From: Bryobacterales bacterium
GTDB lineage: Bacteria > Acidobacteriota > Terriglobia > Bryobacterales > Bryobacteraceae
DNA length: 64,000 nt
NCBI GenBank assembly: GCA_003166865.1
Contig: PMUP01000055.1
Coordinates: forward strand, 34,148-98,147
Direction of reading: 5' to 3'
Both the position numbers and the translations under genes were made by a program. This document shows positions 1-9,007 of this stretch, one piece after another. Positions within the stretch are counted from its first letter, which is position 1. Each line of letters begins with the position of its first letter. Below the pieces are notes generated by a model that searched no databases, was not told the origin of the DNA, and saw only the letters and a list, made by a program, of their open reading frames with translations.

Positions 1-501
1 CAACAATCCGAACGGAGGATCGGTGAAGTAGATCTCCCCGGTCTTCTTCACCACCAGGTCGTTCGGGCTGTTCAATCGCTTGCCTTGGTAACGCTCGGCG
101 AGAACCGTCATCGCTCCGTCCTGCTCGATGCGCGATACTCGGCGGTTGCCATGTTCGGCGGCGACGATGTGGCCCTGCTTGTCGAGCGTGAGGCCGTTGG
201 TTCCAACCTGCGCGCCATCCGGATATTCGCCTTCGAAAATCCGCGCGCGGAAGACGCTTGCGCCGCCGGAGGGCGACCACGTCATGATCGCGTTGCCGGG
301 AATGTCGCTGAATACCAAATAGCCGCTGCGATTCCAAACCGGTCCTTCCACGAACCGAAATCCTCCGGCTACTTTCTCGACCTTGGCTCCCGGCGAAAGC
401 AGCTTATCGAGAGCGGGATCGACGCGGCGAATGGTTGGCTCGACCGCGGGCTGAGCGAATAGCACGGAGGCCGACAAGACAACGGTGACGAATGACTTCA
501 T
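1..501 (-). CDS. SMP-30/gluconolactonase-family protein, secreted (3' end outside window)
   Basis: The minus-strand frame opens with MKSFVTVVLSASVLFAQ, a signal peptide, and stays open to the left edge, so only the first 167 residues are present. FRFVEGPVWNRSGYLVFSDI, VGTNGLTLDKQGHIVAAEHG and NSPNDLVVKKTGEIYFTDPP are the repeated blades and metal-site motifs of the SMP-30/gluconolaconase/LRE beta-propeller family. Members hydrolyse sugar lactones or related esters; the substrate cannot be told from sequence. The start ATG overlaps the stop of the upstream BtuF-like gene (ATGA at 498-501), so the two are probably co-translated. Confidence 0.88.
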   Translation of the reverse strand, partial: MKSFVTVVLSASVLFAQPAVEPTIRRVDPALDKLLSPGAKVEKVAGGFRFVEGPVWNRSGYLVFSDIPGNAIMTWSPSGGASVFRARIFEGEYPDGAQVGTNGLTLDKQGHIVAAEHGNRRVSRIEQDGAMTVLAERYQGKRLNSPNDLVVKKTGEIYFTDPPFGLL

Positions 502-1427
502 GCAGCCAATTCTACATGCCCGCGCCAGGCCGCGCCCTCGAGCGCCGGCTCGAACGCCTCCGGGTGCAGGATCTCGGCCAGGATTTGCAATGACTCGACG
601 ATCCGCGGGCCCGGGCGGTTGAAGTATTGATTGCCGTCGGCCAAGTAAACCTGGCCCGTTTGCACGGCGCGCAGCTTGGGCCACTCCGGTCTACGGTCAA
701 GCCAATACATTTCCGCGCAAGTGCGGGCGAGGTCAAAACCGCAGGGCATGCTCACAATAACGTCAGGGTCGGCTTCCACCAGTTGCTGCCAGGTCATCCA
801 GGGCGAATGGGCGCCAGCCTGGCCGAACAGGTTCACCGCGCCGGCCATCTCCACCAGCTCGGGAACCCAGTTGCCCGCGGCCATCAACGGCTCATGCCAT
901 TCGATGCAGGCGACGCGCGGCCGGCGAGGCGAGTGGCAGGCGCGCGCCGAAATCTCACCCATCGTACCTTGCAGCGCTTCGAGCGCTTGCTCGCCACGTT
1001 CCGGGACTCCGCATGAAACGGCCACGCGCTGGATGTCCGACCAGATGTCAGCCAGGGCATTCGGCTCAAGCGCGACCAGCTTCGGCCGGCTGGTCACCCA
1101 TCCGGTGAGCGCGCGCTCCACATCCTCCAGGCTAACCGCGCAAACCCGGCACTGCGTTTGTGTGATGACGTGCGTCGGCTGCAATTCGTCCAGCACTTCG
1201 CGCGAGACTTCGTAGACCGAGAGCGCGTCGGCCACTCGCTGCTTGACGCGCTGGTCGATTTCGGCGCTGGAGCCATCGGTGGGGAAAGCTGGCGATGTAC
1301 AGATCGGCAGCGCCAGGATCTCCGCCGGGAAATCGCATTCGTGCGAGCGGCCCACTTGATGGCGAGTCAGGCCCAGGGTGGAAAGGATTTCGCTGGCACT
1401 GGCAATGAGCGAGACGATCCGGAGCAT
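498..1427 (-). CDS. BtuF-like cobalamin/metallophore-binding protein
   Basis: 309 residues with the two-lobe periplasmic-binding fold of the helical-backbone metal receptor family. It begins MLRIVSLIASASEILSTLGL and ends with FNRPGPRIVESLQILAEI, the conserved C-terminal signature of cobalamin-binding proteins. There is no signal peptide before the first lobe, unlike classical BtuF, and no BtuCD permease or ATPase genes are nearby, so transport partners must be elsewhere or it acts in the cytoplasm. The stop overlaps the start of the downstream lactonase-like gene. I see no cobalamin riboswitch upstream. Family assignment is firm; the ligand is inferred. Confidence 0.82.
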   Translation of the reverse strand: MLRIVSLIASASEILSTLGLTRHQVGRSHECDFPAEILALPICTSPAFPTDGSSAEIDQRVKQRVADALSVYEVSREVLDELQPTHVITQTQCRVCAVSLEDVERALTGWVTSRPKLVALEPNALADIWSDIQRVAVSCGVPERGEQALEALQGTMGEISARACHSPRRPRVACIEWHEPLMAAGNWVPELVEMAGAVNLFGQAGAHSPWMTWQQLVEADPDVIVSMPCGFDLARTCAEMYWLDRRPEWPKLRAVQTGQVYLADGNQYFNRPGPRIVESLQILAEILHPEAFEPALEGAAWRGHVELAA

Positions 1428-1792
1428 GCTTCTACTTTAAAGCCGGAGACCCCGATCGTGGCAAGATCGTGCCGAATGACCGGATTTCGTCACAAGTGGC
1501 GAACGGCCGTCTATTGTCTCTGGGATTTCTAAAACTCAAGGAGCCGGTCGGGAGGGAGTTCAGTAGGGAAAGTTACGCAGTTTCTTAGTTTGGAGAGTAC
1601 GAAGGGGGAGTTAACTGGGGAACGACCTTTGCTCCTTGAGCTTCAAATGATTTCACGTGGTCGGTATTAGCAAGCCGGTCGCCAAAAGCGGAACACGCTT
1701 ATTTCAGAGCTGTATGCCTCAAACTGCCTAGAAAAAATTACCGTATTGGAACGCCGCGCAGTGCAAATACGGTACTGGTTATCTAAAGGCCG
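1428..1792. other. intergenic, 365 bp
   Basis: Lies between the end of a TolC-like gene and the start of the BtuF-like gene, both on the minus strand. I find no convincing ORF, tRNA or recognisable riboswitch. It should hold the promoter of the BtuF-like gene. Confidence 0.5.
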
Positions 1793-3691
1793 TCACTTGA
1801 GACCATCTGTCGGCTCCGGGGCAGCCGAGACGCGCTGGACTCTGCCGGCTCGTGCGTCTTCGAGGGCGACATGATTCACTTCGAGTGTAGTCCCAAGCGT
1901 CTGGTCCAGCGCCAAGCGAGCGTTGCTGAAATCAACCAACGCGGCAATCTCAGTCGACTGCGCGGCGGACAGGTCGCGTTGCTGCTGCACCACATTGAAC
2001 GGCGTGGATGCTCCTCCCGCCAGTTTCTTTTGTTCCGCATCCAACAACTGCTGCTGCAGAATCCGGGTTTGGACGGCGGCGCGGTAACGGCCTCGAGCCT
2101 GCCGCAGGGCCACGCCGTAATTGGAAATATCGACTGCCACCTGATTCAGATCCTTGCTCAACTGGATCTGCGACTGGCGCAGTTGCAACTGGTCGATGGC
2201 AAAGTCGGCTTGCGCTTGATCGTTCCGCAGCGGGGCCTGGAAAACACCGGCAACACGGTTGGTCGGGAAATTACGCCGTAACACCTGGCTGACGGCAGTG
2301 CCGATTCCTCCATCGAAGTAAGGGTTGGCGGTTTCAACGCCGAAGCTGCTCACCGCAGTTCGCGGCGTACCCGACAAGCCGGCGGCGCTCTCGGCGGCGA
2401 TGCCCAGCAACAAAGGCAGGATTCCGTTGCGGGTCCCCAGCGCTGAGATCTCGCTGCTGGTAATCCCCAAGCGTTCAGACGCCAGATCGCTGCGGTTGGC
2501 CAAGGCCGTTTGCAGCAGGTCTTTGAGAGGCGGGAGATCGTCGGCCTCCGGCACGGCAATCCGATCGAGCGGAACAATTTGTACGGAAGCGAGCATCGGG
2601 TCCGCAATGCCCGTCCGGCTCAGGAGGTTCTTCAGTTGAACCTCTTGTAGCTGCAGATTGGTTTGGGAATTCACCAGGTCGTATTGGGCGCTCGCAAGTT
2701 GGGCCTCAGCGGTTGTGACATCCAGCCGAGCCATCGTTCCCGCCCGTTCCTGGATCGCGCTGTTTTCAGAGAACTGTTCCGCGACTTCGACGGCGTTGGA
2801 TTTCGCTTTGATATCTTCGTACCCGGCTGACAGCGCGTAGTAAAGATTGAGGACTTGGTTGACCGTGCTGCTCACCTGAGTCTTGAAATTCTGCTCGGAA
2901 GCCTTGGCATTTAATTGACTTACTCGAATCGTGCGGGCGTTGACTCCGACTCCGAAGCCACGCAGGAGGTTCTGCTGGAACGTGATGGAGAGACTGGGCG
3001 CCGAGGAAGGATTCAGGACGTCGGTGGGCGCATCCTCGTTCAGATAGCTATCCCGATAACTCACGGTGACATTGCCGCCGATCAGGAACCCTTGCGCATA
3101 GGAGAAGGTGGAGTTCCGGGTGTTGGAAATGAGCACCGGAAGGACAGTCTGCGTCTCATTGGCTTGCGGCGCTGTCTGATGGCTGAGCACGGTGTTTTCC
3201 TGGATGGTGGGATCCAGCGTCTGGCTGATCGGGCCGATTTGAGCAATGGTCGCATTGGTGGCGGAGGTGCCGGCGTTTGTGTTGCCTCCAGTGCTCACAC
3301 CCGCGGCTGCCTGGCTTCCGGCGACCCCCTGGCCGTTGGCGACATTGCCGGCCTGGGCGGCGCTGCTCGGCACGCCAGGCAAAGCTCCGCCGGCGCGGGA
3401 ACGCTCCAGCTGCCACTCGGCCAGGATCGGGTTATAGCGCGCAACTTCGATGTCCATATTGTTTTCGAGCGCGAGTGCGATGGCGTCCTGCACGGTCAAG
3501 TACAGCATGCCGGCTCGAACCAAATTGCCCAAGCGGCCGGAATTTACGAGGCGGATGGGCGGGATGTACGGAGGTAGGTAGGGACGCACCGCGACCAGCG
3601 CGGAAGGGCGCACCGGGTCGATCGTAGGTTCTTGCGCCGCGAGCAGGCCGAGCGAGCACGTAACGCACAATGCTGTCCGCAGCGCCGTCAT
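1793..3691 (-). CDS. TolC-family outer-membrane efflux protein (copy B)
   Basis: 632 residues. A signal peptide (about 1-19) is followed by a proline-rich linker and the motif LTVQDAIALALENNMDIEVARYNP, written here only as a position marker around residues 65-88, which opens the first outer-membrane efflux repeat. A Gly/Ala/Ser/Asn-rich insert lies around residues 100-155. The long coiled-coil repeats (for example LDVTTAEAQLASAQYDLVNS) are typical of TolC/OEP channels that span the periplasm. It overlaps the stop of the upstream paralogue by 4 bp (3688-3691), forming a two-gene operon. No membrane-fusion or RND pump gene adjoins it, so the pump partner is unknown. Confidence 0.87.
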   Translation of the reverse strand: MTALRTALCVTCSLGLLAAQEPTIDPVRPSALVAVRPYLPPYIPPIRLVNSGRLGNLVRAGMLYLTVQDAIALALENNMDIEVARYNPILAEWQLERSRAGGALPGVPSSAAQAGNVANGQGVAGSQAAAGVSTGGNTNAGTSATNATIAQIGPISQTLDPTIQENTVLSHQTAPQANETQTVLPVLISNTRNSTFSYAQGFLIGGNVTVSYRDSYLNEDAPTDVLNPSSAPSLSITFQQNLLRGFGVGVNARTIRVSQLNAKASEQNFKTQVSSTVNQVLNLYYALSAGYEDIKAKSNAVEVAEQFSENSAIQERAGTMARLDVTTAEAQLASAQYDLVNSQTNLQLQEVQLKNLLSRTGIADPMLASVQIVPLDRIAVPEADDLPPLKDLLQTALANRSDLASERLGITSSEISALGTRNGILPLLLGIAAESAAGLSGTPRTAVSSFGVETANPYFDGGIGTAVSQVLRRNFPTNRVAGVFQAPLRNDQAQADFAIDQLQLRQSQIQLSKDLNQVAVDISNYGVALRQARGRYRAAVQTRILQQQLLDAEQKKLAGGASTPFNVVQQQRDLSAAQSTEIAALVDFSNARLALDQTLGTTLEVNHVALEDARAGRVQRVSAAPEPTDGLK

Positions 3692-5577
3692 GGCTGGACG
3701 TCCTTCGGAAGAGTGGCCGGCAGCTCCGACGGCCGGGCAATGGTCCCAGCCAAGGCTTCGTCGAACGAAATGTTATTGGCTTCGAGCGTCCTACCCAAAG
3801 CCTGGTCGAGCCCGATGTGGGCGTGGCTGTAGCTCGCTAGGGCTTGCACCTCCGAGCTTTCGGCGCTGGCGAGATTTTGCTGATCCAGCACGATCTGGTA
3901 AGCGGTGGATGCTCCGAGGGCGAACCGTTTCTGGTCCGCTTCGAGAGTCTGCTGTTGAAGATCGCGCGCCTTGACGGCGGCGGCATATCGCGCGCGCGCC
4001 TGTTGCAGTGCGATCACCGCGTTCTGCACGTCCACCCGAACCTGGTTGATGTTCTGCTGAAGGCCGAGTTCGTTCTGCCGCAGATCGAGTTCGCTGGTCA
4101 CATAGTCGGATTGCGCCGCGCGGTTGCGCAAGGGAATGTTCAGCGCGACACCCACCGAATAGTTGGGAAAATTTCGGCGGAACTCCTGCGCCAGGAGGTT
4201 GTCATAACCGCCTGCCAGGTATTCCACACCGGGGGTTTGCTGGCCGAGCGGAGTGATCGTTCCGGTCAGCCCGTTGTTGGTCAGCTCCGCAAAGGCTTGC
4301 AATGTTGGTTTCAAGGCGTTCTTGATTCCCACAAGATTCAATTTGTTGCTATCGATATTCAGACGGCTCTGCGCGATCTCCGACCGGTTGGCGAGGGCCT
4401 GTTCCACCAATTGCTGGACGGGCGGCGTATCATCTTTGGCCGGAATGGTGATGCTATCCAGCGGAATGATATGCGCGTCCGCCAGACCGAGATTGGCAAT
4501 CCCGTTGCGGCTGAGCGCGTTCTTCAGGACCGTCTCCTGCTGGAGCAGGTTGGTCTGCGATACCAGCAAATCCTGCTGGCTGACGTACACCTGAGCTTCG
4601 GCGCGAGTGACTTCGATGGCCGCGAGCGAGCCTGCCTCCACCTGCTTCCGGTTGTTGTCCAGAAGCTGTTCGGCGGCCGCCAGTTCGCGCTGCCGGGCGC
4701 GCTGGTCCTGCCAGAATTCAACCAAGTCCCAATACAGGTTGAGAACCGCGGACACAGTGGTGGCCACTTGTTGTTTGAATTGCAGATTGGTCACCTTGAT
4801 ATTGTTTTTCTGCACGCGGATGTTGCGCCCGTTCACCGCGGATCCGAAACCGTACAACAGGTTCTGCGTCACCTGCAGATCCAAATAACCCGAGGTGTAC
4901 GGATTGACGTCGAAAAACGCGCTGTTGACGTTGATGTGCTGATCGTACACGGTGAACTGGGCAGTCATTCCGAAGTCCCAGGCCTGCAGATACTGCGCCT
5001 GATAGGAGCGGCTGTTCTGGATCAACGCGGTGGTCCCGGTCAGGATGGTGTTGCTTTGCGGGCTGGTGGCATGCGCGAAATTCCCATATAAAGTAACGGT
5101 GGGATCGAACGACGAGATGGGCGGCCCCAATTGCGTCACGATGCCGCCACCGGAGCTGATACCCGCGCCGGCCGTACCGGCCGTGCCGATGTTGGTGACG
5201 GTGACTCCCGTCAGGCTGACGCTGGCCGGGCCCGCAGCCACGCCGACCCCGACGCTCCGTAGCGCACCACCGGCTCGCGCGCGCCGCAACACCTCCTGAG
5301 CTAATAGAGGGCCGTAGCGCTGAACTTCGATGTCCAGATTGTTTTCAACCGCCAGGGCCACCGCGTCTTGAGCCGAGAGATATAGGTTTCCCGCGCGCAG
5401 CAGGGATTCCAGCCGCGGCGAATTGGCCAGGTTGACGGGGGGAACCGAGCGCGCTCGAAAGGGCCGCGTGAGGCGAGTGAAGGACCCCTGCGCCGGGTCG
5501 ATCCTGACCGCGTTCTCGGCTGCGGCGGACCCGGCCAGCAGCAGCAACATGGACCATCGTAAACGACAAAAGTGCAT
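3688..5577 (-). CDS. TolC-family outer-membrane efflux protein (copy A)
   Basis: A close paralogue of the downstream gene: signal peptide, proline/arginine linker, then LSAQDAVALAVENNLDIEV opening the first OEP repeat, a Gly/Val/Ser/Thr-rich insert, and alpha-helical hairpin repeats such as AAIEVTRAEAQVYVSQQDLL. The in-frame ATG at 5586 directly abuts the GGAGGT ribosome-binding site, so I prefer the second ATG at 5577, nine bases away from it, giving MHFCRLRWSMLLLLAG as signal peptide. First gene of the tandem pair; it reads divergently from truA across about 60 bp. Tandem duplication of an outer-membrane channel without its pump genes is the odd point here. Confidence 0.87.
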   Translation of the reverse strand: MHFCRLRWSMLLLLAGSAAAENAVRIDPAQGSFTRLTRPFRARSVPPVNLANSPRLESLLRAGNLYLSAQDAVALAVENNLDIEVQRYGPLLAQEVLRRARAGGALRSVGVGVAAGPASVSLTGVTVTNIGTAGTAGAGISSGGGIVTQLGPPISSFDPTVTLYGNFAHATSPQSNTILTGTTALIQNSRSYQAQYLQAWDFGMTAQFTVYDQHINVNSAFFDVNPYTSGYLDLQVTQNLLYGFGSAVNGRNIRVQKNNIKVTNLQFKQQVATTVSAVLNLYWDLVEFWQDQRARQRELAAAEQLLDNNRKQVEAGSLAAIEVTRAEAQVYVSQQDLLVSQTNLLQQETVLKNALSRNGIANLGLADAHIIPLDSITIPAKDDTPPVQQLVEQALANRSEIAQSRLNIDSNKLNLVGIKNALKPTLQAFAELTNNGLTGTITPLGQQTPGVEYLAGGYDNLLAQEFRRNFPNYSVGVALNIPLRNRAAQSDYVTSELDLRQNELGLQQNINQVRVDVQNAVIALQQARARYAAAVKARDLQQQTLEADQKRFALGASTAYQIVLDQQNLASAESSEVQALASYSHAHIGLDQALGRTLEANNISFDEALAGTIARPSELPATLPKDVQP

Positions 5578-5646
5578 CCTGAGCATACCTCCAAGTTTGG
5601 CTAGAAGATCACTTGGCGAGCACCAAGCGGCCGTAGTTACACAGTA

Positions 5647-6429
5647 ATGTTACACAGTACGTTAAACTTGCCGTTGGGTGCTTCCGTGCGCCGAATCAAG
5701 ATCATGGTGTGTTATGACGGAACCGACTATCACGGCTGGCAGGTGCAGCCGGGGTTGCCGACCATCCAAGGCGTGCTGGAAGCCGTGATCTCCGGAATTG
5801 AGGGATGCGCGGTGCAGGTGGCCGGTTCAGGCCGCACCGATGCCGGCGTTCATGCACTCGGGCAGGTGGCGTCGTTTTCGATCGAGAATCCGATACCGTT
5901 GGACAATTTACGGCGCGCCGTGAACCGTCTGCTTCCGCGCGATATTCGCGTACTGCACGTCGAGGAAGCCGCGCCCGATTTTCACCCGCGCTTCCAGGCC
6001 AAGCGGAAGACGTACGAATACCGCATCTTTCGCGGCGAGATCTGTTCGCCATTCGAGCGGCGCTACGTTTGCCATCATCCGTATCCGTTGGCTGTGGAGG
6101 AGATGATCGGCCTCGCACCGTTGCTGGAAGGCGAGCATGACTTCACGGCGTTCGCGGCGTCGGATGATCGCGATGAGTTGGAAGCGTCAAAGGTGCGGAC
6201 TATTTATTGCTCGCGGCTAGCGCTCGAAGGCGATCGGTTGATCTATCGTGTCACCGGAAGCGGATTTTTGAAGCACATGGTGCGCAATATCGTGGGTGTG
6301 CTGCTCGAGGCAGGGAAGGGAAACGTGGATCGCGCGGGGTTGCTGGCGCGCCTGGAACACGGTTGCGTGATTCCACCCGGGCCGACGGCACCGGCGCGAG
6401 GGTTGTTTCTGGTGTCGGTGGAGTATTGA
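5647..6429 (+). CDS. truA: tRNA pseudouridine(38-40) synthase TruA
   Basis: 260 residues. Motifs CYDGTDYHGWQVQPG near the N-terminus and GSGRTDAGVHALGQV around residues 61-75 contain the catalytic aspartate (about Asp65). The C-terminal half holds FTAFAASDD and GSGFLKHMVRNIVGVLLEAGKG. The enzyme isomerises uridines in the anticodon arm of many tRNAs. The start could be a little downstream, since the family usually begins just before the KIMVCYDGT segment; the ATG at 5647 follows a short direct repeat (GTTACACAGTA at 5636 and 5649). The final 26 codons are present again, decayed, at 8888-8965. Confidence 0.95.
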   Translation: MLHSTLNLPLGASVRRIKIMVCYDGTDYHGWQVQPGLPTIQGVLEAVISGIEGCAVQVAGSGRTDAGVHALGQVASFSIENPIPLDNLRRAVNRLLPRDIRVLHVEEAAPDFHPRFQAKRKTYEYRIFRGEICSPFERRYVCHHPYPLAVEEMIGLAPLLEGEHDFTAFAASDDRDELEASKVRTIYCSRLALEGDRLIYRVTGSGFLKHMVRNIVGVLLEAGKGNVDRAGLLARLEHGCVIPPGPTAPARGLFLVSVEY

Positions 6430-6845
6430 GTGGGCCGTCCGGGGGGCTACACGTGGGAACCAGGTGACGGTTGCTACGAGCATGGGTGTGCGATGCTGAC
6501 TTGTCGGTTTAATCAGGGAAGTTCCTTTAACGCCATTTAGCGTGAGCGTAACGTCGACGGGTGCCCTCCGGACGAATTTGTTCCGAGGCCGGGCCTGCCT
6601 GACGAAATCGGGAGCGGCGTGGCCGGACTCGCCTTCGATGCGCTGGCGTCGCCTTCCAGGCTAATGCTGAAAATGCAGCAGCCAAGGAACGAGCGGGCCG
6701 TCTTACCTCGCCACGATCAGATACGCGACCGTAATACGCAGGAATGTTCACCCTGCCGCGTTGGGAAACTCAGTCGGCAAGACAAGAAGGGCAGTTCATA
6801 CACTCTTGCCCTCGGCTCTTGAACAGACTACGCTTTCTGATAGCG
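6430..6845. other. intergenic, about 415 bp
   Basis: No ORF with family resemblance or good codon use is seen between truA and the membrane-protein gene. If the tandem-duplication reading of the 8656-8965 scar is right, this is where the first copy of the kinase gene once lay, but I see no recognisable kinase remnant here. Confidence 0.4.
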
Positions 6846-8228
6846 ATGAATCTGAGCAATGAATCGTTTAGCACGTTGCGAGCAGCGCACCTTCTGAGCA
6901 TCGCGGTGTCCGCAGCCAGTCTTATTCTGCTCTTCGCCCCGTTCGAAACCGATTTTCGCGAGGCGCTAAATGAGGCTCGGGTTCTTAAGGAGCTGAGCAC
7001 TTCCGGGTTTCAAAAGTACGCGCATGATGCACTTGGTTTAGCGATGGCGAGCCCAGAGTTCTTGCCTCGCTCGTCAAGGGGAAGCGTGTATGTCGGCGCG
7101 CAGTTAGTGTTCTTCATGAAAAACAAGATGTGCTGCCTTAGCCCCGAGCCGGCTAACGACTGGTCGGTTACACCTGCGCTCGCTTACGATCCGCCTCCGC
7201 TCGGTAGGCCTCTCCAAGATTGGCTGACGTGGATTAATCTTAAGACACCCGCCCGTTACTGGAGCCCGGACTGGGAAGACGCGCTCATTTCTCTGGACAC
7301 ACTTCACAAAGCAAACAGCATTCCGGGGGCTGCTCCGGTATGCGACGACGATACTGACTGTACGCCAGCCGATCTGAGGGCGCTGAGCTTCTTCAGCGTG
7401 CGTCCTGACAATCCCCGCATGTCTGGCGAACGATGGTATAGGTTTCGAGCGTTTTTTGACCGAGCATTGCAGCGAAAGCCTCCTGCTCCTTGGTGGCAAG
7501 GTCTTGAGGATGCTCCTTCGAGCAAATTCGAAGAAAAAGCCCTGCTAGAGTCACTCAACAGAGAGAAACGTTCGGTGATTGAAGGTTTTGTACGGGCATC
7601 CTCCGACATGGGCGAGCGTGTTCTGCCTCCCATCAGTGCTTGGATCACACATGCGCCTTCCACGCGAGCACTCTTCGGCTCCCCCTCCCGACCTGACGAA
7701 CTCGGGATGCCGAATCTGAGAGAGCACTGGTCTGTACTTGCTACGAAACCGCTCGACGAGGCAATCGCATTCATGGAGCAGGAGCAGAGGCGTGTTAGAG
7801 ATGTAAGTCTTTTTGGCGTCTCAGTTCCGGGTTCCCTCTGCCTGGTCGCGATACCGCTAGCCTTCGCGGTGAGCCACCTCTATCTTCTCCTTAACTTATC
7901 CTCCTGTATTGACGCGGTAACAACAATGAAGGAAGCGCCAAACGACCATTTCCCGTGGATAGGACTGTACGGTGAGCCTCTTGCACGAGTGGTGACTTCT
8001 TGGAGCATTACCTTAATTCCCGCCCTCTTGACCGCGCTTCTAATACTCCGATATCACGGTCGGCTCGGCTTGTCTTCAAGCCTCCCGGCAGGCCTGCTTG
8101 CAGTGACAGCCCTCGGTCTCGGGTGGCAGGCATCCCGGTCGACCGCGAAATTCCGAGCGTGTTTGTCGGCATTGCGCGTCCGACAGGGGGACGGCCGCGA
8201 TTCAGCAAACAACCTGACGATCGATTGA
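6846..8228 (+). CDS. membrane protein of unknown function
   Basis: 460 residues from the ATG at 6846; an upstream in-frame ATG at 6744 would add 34 residues that look like translated spacer. One N-terminal hydrophobic segment (LLSIAVSAASLILLFAPF) precedes a long extracytoplasmic region of about 300 residues with paired cysteines (CCLSPEP, CDDDTDC). Three hydrophobic segments follow near the C-terminus (VSVPGSLCLVAIPLAFAV, ITLIPALLTALLILRY, SLPAGLLAVTALGLGW). I recognise no family. The gene uses more A/T-rich and mixed codons than its neighbours and sits inside a rearranged segment, which suggests a later insertion. Confidence 0.6.
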   Translation: MNLSNESFSTLRAAHLLSIAVSAASLILLFAPFETDFREALNEARVLKELSTSGFQKYAHDALGLAMASPEFLPRSSRGSVYVGAQLVFFMKNKMCCLSPEPANDWSVTPALAYDPPPLGRPLQDWLTWINLKTPARYWSPDWEDALISLDTLHKANSIPGAAPVCDDDTDCTPADLRALSFFSVRPDNPRMSGERWYRFRAFFDRALQRKPPAPWWQGLEDAPSSKFEEKALLESLNREKRSVIEGFVRASSDMGERVLPPISAWITHAPSTRALFGSPSRPDELGMPNLREHWSVLATKPLDEAIAFMEQEQRRVRDVSLFGVSVPGSLCLVAIPLAFAVSHLYLLLNLSSCIDAVTTMKEAPNDHFPWIGLYGEPLARVVTSWSITLIPALLTALLILRYHGRLGLSSSLPAGLLAVTALGLGWQASRSTAKFRACLSALRVRQGDGRDSANNLTID

Positions 8229-8655
8229 ATGCTGTCTGCCGCCCGCGCAGGCGTTATTCGGAGCGATGCGATTTCGCTTGTGCCCATGGCTCCAAAGCGT
8301 CTCGATTGAGCACAGAACATTGTCGTTGATGGTGGTCGCGACATAGGGCGAATGTACCTCCAGCAACGGATCTGACCGGCGCCGTCGTGACATCGAGCAG
8401 GACGCCTTACTCAGCGGTCGTGTTCTTGAAGTGCGTCCTCCGCGCCCGCTTCGAGGGTCACCGCCTTCGCCCAGAACAAAAGGGCGGATCGAAGATAGAT
8501 GAACACCTGGCCGTTTCACGCCGCTTGGCGCCGAGTGGACCCGCTTCACCTCGCTCGCAAACGGTCCCCAACGTGGGCGTGGTTGTGGACAGCCCGAAGT
8601 CTGATTCTGGGAAGCTTGCGGATCACAACAAGAAACGCACTCACCGCCGTCTATG
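8229..8655. other. intergenic, about 430 bp
   Basis: Several overlapping ORFs on both strands lack family resemblance, and none shows a convincing ribosome-binding site. Nothing supported is seen in this stretch. Confidence 0.4.
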
Positions 8656-8887
8656 CCATTCCGATCACGATACAATCAGACTTGGCGTGAAAATCACGGT
8701 CTCCAAGGAGAATTACCTCAAAGCGATTGCGGAAGCCGAAAGCGAAGGTGAGCGTGTCATTCCGGCCACTTTGGCCAACCGGCTGAACGTTTCGGCGCCG
8801 CGTTCACCATGGCCATCAAGCGCTTGAAGCGGGACGCATTGATCCGCACCGGCCGCGATGGGACCCTTTCACTCACTGCGGCCGGGC
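8656..8887 (+). pseudogene. truncated, frameshifted 5' copy of the DtxR-type regulator gene
   Basis: Bases 8656-8887 match 11561-11791 nearly base for base, including 31 bp upstream of the GTG start (8687 here, 11592 in the intact gene). About one base is missing near 8797 (GCGCCGCG where the intact gene has GCGCCCGCCG), which shifts the frame after LNVSAP. The copy stops after the DNA-binding domain and runs directly into a copy of the end of truA. The fused product is not expected to work. Confidence 0.88.
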
Positions 8888-8965
8888 CTGGAACCCGGCT
8901 GCGCGATTCCCCCCGGGCCGACGGCGGCAGCGCGGGGGTTGCTTCTGATATCGGTCGAGTATTGA
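8888..8965 (+). pseudogene. duplicated 3' end of truA
   Basis: The frame reads LEPGCAIPPGPTAAARGLLL then ISVEY and stop, which matches the last 25 residues of TruA (LEHGCVIPPGPTAPARGLFL, VSVEY) encoded at 6352-6429. Both stretches are 78 bp to the stop codon. It is joined without spacer to the decayed regulator fragment upstream and lies 42 bp before the kinase gene. Confidence 0.88.
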
Positions 8966-9007
8966 GGGTGCGCGACGCTATCGCGATGGTAGAATCGTTC
9001 GTCACTC

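Noticed and set aside
1428..1792. Possible cobalamin riboswitch before the BtuF-like gene
   Set aside because: I could not find the B12-box or the conserved core stems of the cobalamin riboswitch.
3844..5091. Long plus-strand ORF (415 codons) opposite the TolC gene
   Set aside because: It lies fully antisense to a gene with clear TolC domains and signal peptide, and its product has no family resemblance.
5647..5700. Leader peptide or extended N-terminus for TruA
   Set aside because: The extra 18 residues before KIMVCYDGT have no family support, but no better start codon with ribosome-binding site is present, so the ATG at 5647 was kept without calling a separate feature.
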